From Isoptericola sp. BMS4 (GTDB lineage Bacteria > Actinomycetota > Actinomycetes > Actinomycetales > Cellulomonadaceae): a stretch of 64,000 bases of DNA. Location: positions 2,601,355 through 2,665,354 of the forward strand of contig NZ_SIRP01000001.1 in assembly GCF_011634835.1 (NCBI RefSeq). Direction: 5' to 3'. The position numbers were made by a program, and so were the translations under genes. Below are positions 42,100 through 48,972 of the stretch, in pieces. The notes beneath the pieces were generated by a model that worked only from the letters and a program-made list of their open reading frames with translations, was not told the origin of the DNA and ran no database searches. The first letter of the stretch is position 1. Each line of letters starts with the position of its first letter.

Positions 42100-42977
42100 G
42101 CGTTCTCCTTCCGCCGCAGCAGCGCGATGATCAGGCCCACGGCGACGAGACACTCGACGACGATGAAGACCGAGATGGCGCTGGCGTACCCGTAGTCGGT
42201 GTGGCTGAACGCCGACTTGTACATGTAGGTGGTGACGAGCTCGGACGCCTGCCCCGGGCCGCCGTTCGTGAGCAGGTAGGGGATGTCGAAACCGCGCAGC
42301 GCGTAGGTCGTGGCCATGATCGCGGTCGTGACCCACACCGGGCGGATGTACGGGAAGCGGATCTTGGTGAAGACCTGCCAGCGGCTCGCGCCGTCGAGCC
42401 GCGCGGCCTCCTCCAGCTCGGCCGGCACGGCCATGAGGGCCGCGTAGATGATGAGCATGTACAGGCCGGTGAACCGCCACCCTTCGGGGACGGAGACGGC
42501 CACGAGCACGGTGGACACGTTCGACAGCCACGCCTGCTGCAGCCCGTCCAGCCCCACCATGTCGAGGGCCTGGTTGAGCAGGCCCACCGGGTCGAGCGAG
42601 TAGATCTGCCGGAACAGGAAGGCGATCGCGACGGTGGAGATCACCGCGGGCAGCAGGTACAGGGTCTTGATCAGCTCGCGGCCCCGCCGCAGCGCGACGA
42701 GCAGGCTCGCGACGACGAGCGCGCCGCCGAGCTGGAGCACCAGGCAGATCGCCAGGTACCCGAGCGTGTTGGCGAACGCCTGCCAGAAGACGTCGTCGCG
42801 GCCGAGCATCCGGACGTAGTTGTCCAGGCCGACGAACTCCATCGGCGTGATCCCGTCCCAGCGGAACAGGCTCAGACCGAGCGACTGCAGGATGGGCAGC
42901 AGCACGGCGACGCCGTAGAGCAGCAGCGGTGGCAGGAGGAAGACGAGAACCGCGACTCTCGATCGGTGCGGAAGCAT
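42096..42977 (-). CDS. Carbohydrate ABC transporter permease (MalF type)
   Basis: 293-aa permease with about six helices and the EAA loop LEEAARLDGASRWQVFTKIRFP (read as two pieces around SRW). It starts 44 bp after the binding-protein stop and forms the channel with the MalG-type partner for fructan oligosaccharides. Confidence 0.9.
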   Translation of the reverse strand: MLPHRSRVAVLVFLLPPLLLYGVAVLLPILQSLGLSLFRWDGITPMEFVGLDNYVRMLGRDDVFWQAFANTLGYLAICLVLQLGGALVVASLLVALRRGRELIKTLYLLPAVISTVAIAFLFRQIYSLDPVGLLNQALDMVGLDGLQQAWLSNVSTVLVAVSVPEGWRFTGLYMLIIYAALMAVPAELEEAARLDGASRWQVFTKIRFPYIRPVWVTTAIMATTYALRGFDIPYLLTNGGPGQASELVTTYMYKSAFSHTDYGYASAISVFIVVECLVAVGLIIALLRRKENA

Positions 42978-43021
42978 GGGACCTCAGGGGGTGGTCGGGG
43001 GACGGCGGTCGGGGGCGGCGG

Positions 43022-44371
43022 TCACTCGAACGCGGCCGCGCCGTGCTCGGCGATCGTGGCGTCCATGGTGGTGACGAACTCGTCGGCGGTGATGTCACCC
43101 TGGACGAGGAGGGTGAGCTCCTGCTGCAGCCGGGAGTTGGACGTCGGGTCGAGCTGCGTGTCCCACGGCATCGCGCTCACGTCCCCCACGGCGTCGGCCT
43201 CGGCGACCGCGCGCTCGTACAGCGGCGTCGCGTTGTCGGGGATCGTGGTCTCCGCCGTCGTCGTGGGCGAGATCGCGCCCGTCTTCGCGTACAGCTCGGG
43301 GTAGCGCGTGAGGGCGAACTCGAGGAAGTCGCGCACCAGCGGGTCGTAGGTGCGGGCGTTCACGGCCATGCCGATGCCCGACGGCGAGACGTACTCGTTC
43401 TCCGCGGTCGCGGCGCCGTCGGTCACCGGGAGCGTGAAGTAGTCCACGTCGTCCCGAACGCCGGCGTCGAGCGCGTCCGTGGCGAGGTTCGCGAGCTCCC
43501 AGGTGCCGATGTTGTAGACGGCGGCCTTGCCGGAGGTGAACAGCGCCTGCGCGTCGGCGTAGCCGGTGGACGAGAAGCCCTCCTGGAAGCAGCCGGCCTC
43601 CCCGAGGGCGGCGATCCACGCCACGGCGTCGCGGCCGACGGGGTCGGCGAGGCTCGCGTCGGCGCGCTTGAGGTCGCGGACGAAGTCGTTGCCGGACGCG
43701 CGGAACGGCTGGTACGCCATGTACCGCTCGAGCGGCCACTGGTCCTGGCCGTCCAGCGCGATCGGGGTGGTGCCCGCCGCGCGCAGGTCCTCGCACATCG
43801 CCGGGAAGTCGTCGAGGGTAGCGGGCACCTCGACGCCCGCCTTCTCGAACAGCGCGGTGTTGTACCAGAACAGCTCCACCTGGAACTCGAACGGCACCAT
43901 GTACAGCGACCCGTCGTCGAATCGCTGGTAGCTCAGCGCGGCCGGCCGGTAGTCGTCGTGGACGCCGATGTCCGTCAGCAGCGCCTCCGCGTCCATCATC
44001 CGCCCCTGGTCGGCAAGCTTCTGGGCGAAGGGGGTCGCGTCGATGTCGAACAGCTCGGGCAGCTCCTTGGCGGCGGCGAGGGTCTCGAGCCGCTGGATGT
44101 AGGACGGGCGGTCCGGGGTGGTGATGAGGTTGAGCTCGAAGCCCGGGTGCTCGGCGGCGTACTCGTCGGCGAGCTGTTCCATGGTGGTGATCACGCCGCC
44201 GTCGGCAGGTCGGGAGAGCAGCCACGAGATCTCGCGGGGCTCCACCTCCCCGGCGGGCGCGACGTCGGCGGGGTCGGTGCCGCCCCCGCCGAGACCACCT
44301 CCGGAGCAGCCGGCCAGGAGCAGGGCGGTCGCGGCCGCACCGGCGGCCACCGTGAGTCGGGTGGGGTTCAT
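43022..44371 (-). CDS. Carbohydrate ABC transporter substrate-binding lipoprotein (fructan locus)
   Basis: 449-aa CUT1 binding protein. Signal peptide with lipobox LLAGC (Cys22) and a Gly-rich linker; ligand domain with LPELFDIDATPFAQKLADQG, LYMVPFEFQVELFWYNTALF and VYNIGTWELANLA. It would present oligofructans or difructose anhydride to the permeases. It follows the intracellular GH32 gene by 47 bp, where a weak half-operator (CGCTCGATCA on the minus strand) is visible. Confidence 0.9.
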   Translation of the reverse strand: MNPTRLTVAAGAAATALLLAGCSGGGLGGGGTDPADVAPAGEVEPREISWLLSRPADGGVITTMEQLADEYAAEHPGFELNLITTPDRPSYIQRLETLAAAKELPELFDIDATPFAQKLADQGRMMDAEALLTDIGVHDDYRPAALSYQRFDDGSLYMVPFEFQVELFWYNTALFEKAGVEVPATLDDFPAMCEDLRAAGTTPIALDGQDQWPLERYMAYQPFRASGNDFVRDLKRADASLADPVGRDAVAWIAALGEAGCFQEGFSSTGYADAQALFTSGKAAVYNIGTWELANLATDALDAGVRDDVDYFTLPVTDGAATAENEYVSPSGIGMAVNARTYDPLVRDFLEFALTRYPELYAKTGAISPTTTAETTIPDNATPLYERAVAEADAVGDVSAMPWDTQLDPTSNSRLQQELTLLVQGDITADEFVTTMDATIAEHGAAAFE

Positions 44372-44418
44372 CGTCGTCTCCGTTGATCGAGCGGATGGGG
44401 TCAGGGTGAACAGGTCAA

Positions 44419-45912
44419 TCAGGACGTGGCGGCAACGGCCGCGGGGACGGGTTCCGGCGCCGGCCGGTCGCCGCGGGTCGTGACGGCGAGGTCGGCGCGC
44501 ACGACGCCGTCGGCGGCGAAGACGCCGATCCGGTCGCCGGCGCGGCGGTGGACCCGGGTGCTCAGCGACACGTCACCGTCGAGCGTCGCCTGGAGGATCT
44601 CGCCGTCGACGACCACGTCGAGGCGGTGGCGGCCGGCCCGCAGGTCGCAGGGGCGTTCGAGCTCGACCGCATGCGGGACGTCGCCGGAGATCTGCCACTG
44701 CTCGCCGCCGGTCCGGCGGCGGGGCCAGCGGTCGAGCACCAGGCGTCCGCGGCGGGGTTCGAGGCGCAGCGCCCAGGCCTCGTCGCCGTCGTCGCTCGCG
44801 TGCAGCAGCAGCCCGGTCTCCGCGCACGCGGCGCGGCCGGTGGCGTCGGCGGGGATCTCGACGTCGAGGCGGACGCGGTACCGGTCGGGGACGTCGCCGT
44901 CGGCGAGGACCGCGTCGTACCCGTCGGGGCGCCCGACCGCCGCCTCCCCCGCGTCGCCGAGGGTGACCGGCAGAGGCTCGGCGAACGAGTCGAGCACCTC
45001 GGCCGGGATCGCGAACCCGAGCGTGCCGTCGTCGTGCCGGCGCGCCTCCAGCGTGGCGAGCGTGCCCGCCCACTCCCAGGGGCCGTCGTCGTGGCCGCCC
45101 TCACGGGTGGCGATCCAGCCGAAGAAGACGCGCCGCCCGTCGCGCTCGGCCGACTTGGCGGCGTAGAAGGACCGGCCGTCGATCGTGTCGCGCTCGGGCG
45201 CGACCCACGGGCCGGCGAGGGAGCGCGCCATCCGGTAGCGCGTGGCGAAGGCGTCGGAGAACTCGGAGTAGACGAGGTACCACCAGTCGCCCCACCGGAA
45301 GACGTCGGGGCACTCGTGCGCCACGTGGCGGCCCGGGTCCCACAGGGGCCCCACGGGCTCCCAGTGCCGCAGGTCGTGGGACGTGAGCTGGGCGAGGACG
45401 CCGCGGCGGCGCTGCGGACCGGCGTCGTGGCGGGCGGTGACGATCATGCGCCACAGGCCGGCCGCGTCGTCGCGGAGCACGAACGGGTCGCGCCAGTCGC
45501 CGGTCTCGTACCCTGGCCCGGCGCCGAACGTGTCCTCCGGCAGCTTGGTCCAGGTGCGCATGTCGTCCGTGCTGACGGCGTGCATGACGAGCTGGAGGGG
45601 CCGGCCGTCGGCACCGCACCGGTCCGGATTCTGGCCGGTGTAGAACAGGTGGTGCGTCCCGTCGTCGTCGGTGACGACGCTGCCGGTGTAGACGTTGAGG
45701 TCCGGCGCGTCCGGGCCTCCGCTCGGCACGGCGAGGCCGCGGTCCTCGTAGCGCACGAGGTCGTCGGTGACGACGAGGTGCCACGGCATCCCCGCCGACG
45801 GCGTCTCGCGCCGCTCGTGCAGGTAGTACAGCCAGAACGCGTCGTCGCGCCCGACGGGGATGACGTCACCGACCCAGGCGCCGGCCGGGCGGTAGTACGT
45901 GGTCTCCGACAA
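44419..45912 (-). CDS. Intracellular GH32 fructosidase
   Basis: 497-aa GH32 protein without signal peptide, so it should split imported fructan products in the cytosol. Nucleophile Asp16 in AWVGDVIPV, stabiliser Asp142 in WRDPF, acid/base Glu200 in ECPDVF, and a C-terminal beta-sandwich from about 330. The start is a TTG (45912) with GGAG 7-8 nt before it; the reading frame continues upstream only through the operators. First gene of the fructan operon. It differs clearly from the secreted GH32, so the two probably act on different substrates. Confidence 0.87.
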   Translation of the reverse strand: MSETTYYRPAGAWVGDVIPVGRDDAFWLYYLHERRETPSAGMPWHLVVTDDLVRYEDRGLAVPSGGPDAPDLNVYTGSVVTDDDGTHHLFYTGQNPDRCGADGRPLQLVMHAVSTDDMRTWTKLPEDTFGAGPGYETGDWRDPFVLRDDAAGLWRMIVTARHDAGPQRRRGVLAQLTSHDLRHWEPVGPLWDPGRHVAHECPDVFRWGDWWYLVYSEFSDAFATRYRMARSLAGPWVAPERDTIDGRSFYAAKSAERDGRRVFFGWIATREGGHDDGPWEWAGTLATLEARRHDDGTLGFAIPAEVLDSFAEPLPVTLGDAGEAAVGRPDGYDAVLADGDVPDRYRVRLDVEIPADATGRAACAETGLLLHASDDGDEAWALRLEPRRGRLVLDRWPRRRTGGEQWQISGDVPHAVELERPCDLRAGRHRLDVVVDGEILQATLDGDVSLSTRVHRRAGDRIGVFAADGVVRADLAVTTRGDRPAPEPVPAAVAATS

Positions 45913-45930
45913 CGAAACTCCTCGGGTCGT

Positions 45931-45973
45931 GATCAAACGCTTGATCTTCATGATCAAACGCTTGAGCAAGATA
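45931..45973 (-). promoter_or_regulatory. Fructan operon promoter with two LacI operators
   Basis: GATCAAACGCTTGATC (45931-45946) and GATCAAACGCTTGAGC (45952-45967) repeat at a 21-bp period, two helical turns. Directly upstream on the minus strand is a -10-like TATCTT (45973-45968), with TTGTCG 18 nt further as a weak -35. Binding would block the start region of the operon. Confidence 0.8.
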
Positions 45974-46016
45974 GCAGGAGCATCCCGGAGACGACAAGGG
46001 GTGGCACCTGACGCGT

Positions 46017-46062
46017 GTTGTCAGGCTCTGCGCGAGGTATACCTCGCACAGAGCCTGACAAC
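46017..46062. terminator. 46-bp palindrome with one mismatch
   Basis: Outer arms GTTGTCAGGCTCTG (46017-46030) and their complement (46049-46062) enclose the perfect 16-bp palindrome GCGAGGTATACCTCGC, with a single C/A mismatch between. It lies 12 bp beyond the stop of the decayed SRPBCC fragment and is probably that gene's old terminator; it also insulates the fructan promoter. Confidence 0.65.
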
Positions 46063-46073
46063 TCGCTCAGGGA

Positions 46074-46208
46074 TCACACCGGCTCCCGCCACACCACCCG
46101 CTGCCGCGGCCGCAGCTGGATGACCTCCATGTCGAAGCCGCCGTCCGGGAACCGGAACTCCAGGAAGCCGCCGAGGCCGGCGTCCCCTGCGTCTTCTCCG
46201 TCAACCAT
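46074..46208 (-). pseudogene. Remnant of an SRPBCC/AHSA1-domain protein
   Basis: The translated fragment (from an ATG at 46208) keeps the pattern DAGLGGFLEFRFPDGGFDMEV then QLRPRQRVVWREP and a stop, which resembles the central strands of an Aha1/START-like SRPBCC domain, but the first part and the C-terminal helix of the ~140-residue family are absent. I read it as a broken gene. It could be a chance resemblance, since the piece is only 44 residues. Confidence 0.5.
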
Positions 46209-46297
46209 CAGTTGCGAATGGTCGGAGAGGCGCGGACCCCGAGGTCGTGTCGGTGGCACACGGAACGCTCGTGAAGACGACGACGAAGGGACACGTC

Positions 46298-46687
46298 ATG
46301 ACCGCACCCACGCCGGTGAACCCGCCGCAGCTGCACCAGAACCCCGCCTTCGCCTGGGGCATGATCCTGCCCGCCGGGCGCACGCTGTACGTCGGCGGCC
46401 AGAACGGCACCGGGCCTGACGGCGCGATCGTCGACGGCGGGCTCGGCCCGCAGACGGAGCAGGCCCTGCGCAACGTGCTCGCCGTCCTCGCCGAGGCCGG
46501 CACCGACGCCGAGCACGTCGCCAAGCTGACGATCTACCTGGACCCGTCCGTCGACCCGAACGCGGCCTACGCCGCGTCCGCGAAGGTCTGGCGCTCCCGC
46601 ACCGCCGTCACCGTGCTCGCCGTCGCACCCGCCCGCCCCGGAGCCCTTGTCGAGGTCGAGGCCGTCGCGGCGGTGCCGGAGGGCTGA
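46298..46687 (+). CDS. RidA family enamine/imine deaminase
   Basis: 129-aa YjgF/YER057c/UK114 protein, full length. TLYVGGQNGTGPDGAIV, QTEQALRNVLAVLAEAG, VAKLTIYLDP and the closing ARPGALVEVEAVA are family marks. RidA proteins hydrolyse reactive enamines and imines from PLP enzymes; the distant family branches vary, and the usual catalytic Arg is replaced by the RPGALVE context, so activity is not certain. ATG after AAGGG. Confidence 0.85.
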   Translation: MTAPTPVNPPQLHQNPAFAWGMILPAGRTLYVGGQNGTGPDGAIVDGGLGPQTEQALRNVLAVLAEAGTDAEHVAKLTIYLDPSVDPNAAYAASAKVWRSRTAVTVLAVAPARPGALVEVEAVAAVPEG

Positions 46688-46714
46688 TCCGCCTCAGCCG
46701 CCTACGCTCGACCC

Positions 46715-46975
46715 GTGCGCACGCCCCGTCTCCACGCCCTCGCCCGGGTCGTCACCCTCGTCGCGCTGGTGCTGGCGGTGGCCGACGGGTTCCGGTGGGG
46801 CAACCGCTGGTACCTGTCGACGGCGTTCGGCGACGCGGGCAGCCCCGGCCACGCCGCGGACCTCCTGGCCTCGGCGCACGGCGCGCTGCTCCACGGCCTG
46901 GGGTGGCTCGCGCTGGCGGTCGCGGCAGGCGCCGTCGGCTGGCAGCTGCGGGTCGTCAGACGGCAGGGCGCCTGA
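46715..46975 (+). CDS. Small two-helix membrane protein, apparently leaderless
   Basis: 86-aa protein starting at GTG, with hydrophobic helices at about 10-24 and 58-78 and a basic C-terminus. A TACGCT -10-like hexamer ends 6 nt before the GTG, so transcription probably begins at the start codon, as is common in actinobacteria. Its end overlaps the convergent MerR gene by 20 bp. No family recognised. Confidence 0.6.
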   Translation: MRTPRLHALARVVTLVALVLAVADGFRWGNRWYLSTAFGDAGSPGHAADLLASAHGALLHGLGWLALAVAAGAVGWQLRVVRRQGA

Positions 46976-47516
46976 CGACCCCGGCCGACACAGTGATGCG
47001 ATCGTCTTCCGTACCGTCGTACAGCAGCACGATCTCTCCATCGGTCCGTGGCAGGCGACGGGACAGCTCGCTCACCGCATGACCGATCTCGGTCTCGTCG
47101 AGGACGGTGGCGCTCAGCCCCCAGAGGTCGAGGCTGGGCAGGGTCGTGAGGGACAGGTTCATGATGATCTCCTGGGACTTGCTCCGGATGACGTCCAAGC
47201 GGTGCTGGACGTGGACCAGACGCGTCGAGGCCTCGGTGATCTGCTGCTGCAGGACATCCGCCTGGTGAGCCAGAAGCGATTCCAGCGCGAGCTGCCCGAT
47301 CTGCGGGTCGAGCAGCTGACCGATCTCGGTCAGGCCGAACCCGAGCGCGCGCAGCTCCGTGATGGCTCGAACACGCCCCAGCTGGCTCTCCTGGTAGCGC
47401 CGGTAGCCGGTCATGGGCTCGATGACTGCCGGGGCCAGCAATCCCATGTCCTCCCAGTGCCGCAGCATTCGCCGCGAGACACCGGTGCTGTGCGCGATCT
47501 CTCCGATGCTCAACAT
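46956..47516 (-). CDS. MerR family transcriptional regulator
   Basis: 186-aa regulator. The N-terminal winged helix has LSIGEIAHSTGVSRRMLRHW and GYRRYQESQLGRVRAITELR, followed by a long coiled helix (about 70-120) and a C-terminal effector part. The start is ATG at 47516; a GTG four codons upstream is possible. On its promoter side TGACACCGTGTGA (47538-47550) is a near-palindrome preceded by TTGACC on the minus strand, the type of spaced element MerR proteins bind, suggesting autoregulation. Inducer unknown; multidrug-type ligands are common in this branch. Confidence 0.8.
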   Translation of the reverse strand: MLSIGEIAHSTGVSRRMLRHWEDMGLLAPAVIEPMTGYRRYQESQLGRVRAITELRALGFGLTEIGQLLDPQIGQLALESLLAHQADVLQQQITEASTRLVHVQHRLDVIRSKSQEIIMNLSLTTLPSLDLWGLSATVLDETEIGHAVSELSRRLPRTDGEIVLLYDGTEDDRITVSAGVVRRPAV

Positions 47517-47602
47517 GTCGACCCCCACCAGACCGCATCACACGGTGTCAAGGTCAACGACCCGAGACGAGGCGGTTCGCCCACCGCCTGCGGTCAGCCC
47601 GC

Positions 47603-48829
47603 CTATCGCCGACGCGTGGCGAGGAACTCCGCGATCCGGCCGATGGCCTCGGTGAGGACCTCCTCGTCCGGAAGGGTGACGAGACGGAAGTGGTCGGGCG
47701 CGAACCAGTTGAACCCGGTGCCGTGGGTGACGAGGATCTTCTTGGCCCGCAGCAGGTCGATGACGAACTGCTCGTCGTCCTCGATGGGGTACATCTCGGG
47801 GTCCAGGCGCGGGAAGCAGTACAGCGCACCCCGCGGCCGCACCGACGTCACGCCGGGGATCTCGTTGAGCAGCTTGTCGGCGAGCATCGCCTGGTCGTAG
47901 AACCGCCCGCCCGGCACGATCAGCTCGTCGATGGACTGGTACCCGCCGAGCGCCGTCTGGATGGCGTGCTGCGCCGGCACGTTGGCGCACATGCGCATGT
48001 TGGCCAGCAGCGTGAGGCCCTCGAGGAACTCGCCCGCCGTCTCCTTGGGGCCGGAGACCATGACCCAGCCGGCGCGGTAGCCGCACACCCGGTACGCCTT
48101 GGACAGCCCGGAGAACGTCAGGCACAGCACGTCCGAGCCCGCGGCCGCCGCGGCGTGGTGGTGGGTGGCGCCGTCGAACAGGATCTTCTCGTAGATCTCG
48201 TCGGTGAGGACCACGAGGTCGTGACGGCGGGCGATGTCCACCATCGCCTCGACCATCTCCTTGCTGTACACGGCGCCCGTGGGGTTGTTCGGGTTGATGA
48301 TCACCATGGCGTGCGTGTTCTCGGTGATCTTCGACTCGAGGTCCTCGAGGTCCGGCATCCAGCCGTTCTCCTCGTCGCACCGGTAGTGCACGGGTGTGCC
48401 GCCGCACAGGGTGACGGCGCCCGTCCACAGCGGGTAGTCCGGCGCGGGCACGAGGATCTCGTTGCCGTCGTCGACGAACGCCTGCAGCACCATGGAGATG
48501 AGCTCGGAGACGCCGTTGCCGATGAACACGTCGTCGACCATCGTGTCGCGCAGCCCGCGGGACTGGTAGTACTGCGCGACGGCGGTGCGTGCGGCGTAGA
48601 TCCCCCGCGAGTCGCTGTACCCCTGCGCCTCGGGCAGGTGGTGCACGACGTCGGCGAGGATCGCCTCCGGTGCCTCGAAGCCGAACGGCGCCGTGTTGCC
48701 GATGTTCAGCTTGAGGATGCGGTGGCCCTCTGCCTCGAGGCGCTGGGCCTCGGTCAGGATCGGGCCGCGGACGTCGTAGCGGACTCCGCGGAGCTTCTGG
48801 GACTGCCGGATGGTACGCACGGTCCCCAT
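47603..48829 (-). CDS. alaA: PLP-dependent aminotransferase (AlaA-type, alanine/valine)
   Basis: 408-aa class I/II aminotransferase. The Schiff-base lysine is Lys244 in FSGLSKAYRVCGYRAGW; NPNNPTGAVYSKE and DEIYEKILFDG follow the family pattern. The N-terminus IRQSQKLRGVRYDVRGPIL is characteristic of AlaA/AlaT-like glutamate-pyruvate aminotransferases. The start may be either of two adjacent ATGs (48832 or 48829), with no strong ribosome site, so possibly leaderless. Cytosolic, central amino-acid metabolism. It is transcribed alone between MerR and the glycosidase gene. Confidence 0.88.
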   Translation of the reverse strand: MGTVRTIRQSQKLRGVRYDVRGPILTEAQRLEAEGHRILKLNIGNTAPFGFEAPEAILADVVHHLPEAQGYSDSRGIYAARTAVAQYYQSRGLRDTMVDDVFIGNGVSELISMVLQAFVDDGNEILVPAPDYPLWTGAVTLCGGTPVHYRCDEENGWMPDLEDLESKITENTHAMVIINPNNPTGAVYSKEMVEAMVDIARRHDLVVLTDEIYEKILFDGATHHHAAAAAGSDVLCLTFSGLSKAYRVCGYRAGWVMVSGPKETAGEFLEGLTLLANMRMCANVPAQHAIQTALGGYQSIDELIVPGGRFYDQAMLADKLLNEIPGVTSVRPRGALYCFPRLDPEMYPIEDDEQFVIDLLRAKKILVTHGTGFNWFAPDHFRLVTLPDEEVLTEAIGRIAEFLATRRR

Positions 48830-48919
48830 CATCCCGTGCCGAGCGCCGTGGTGGGTACGGCCGATCCGCGACGAGTGGCCCGATCTGCTCGCGTTCACGG
48901 CCGAGTCGGCCCGCGGAAG

Positions 48920-48959
48920 GGGCATGGCCACCACGACGGCGGTCGTGGTGGCCATGCCC
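48920..48959 (-). terminator. Terminator of the GH36-to-glycosidase operon
   Basis: Perfect 18-bp arms (48920-48937 and 48942-48959) with the loop GGCG, 13 bp after the glycosidase stop. The same hairpin could also limit read-through into the aminotransferase gene. Confidence 0.8.
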
Positions 48960-48972
48960 GGATCCGACGTCG

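Noticed and set aside
44419-45969. ATG start at 45969 for the intracellular GH32 (adds MLKRLIMKIKRLITTRG)
   Set aside because: This segment is the translated LacI operators; the TTG at 45912 with GGAG fits the family start.
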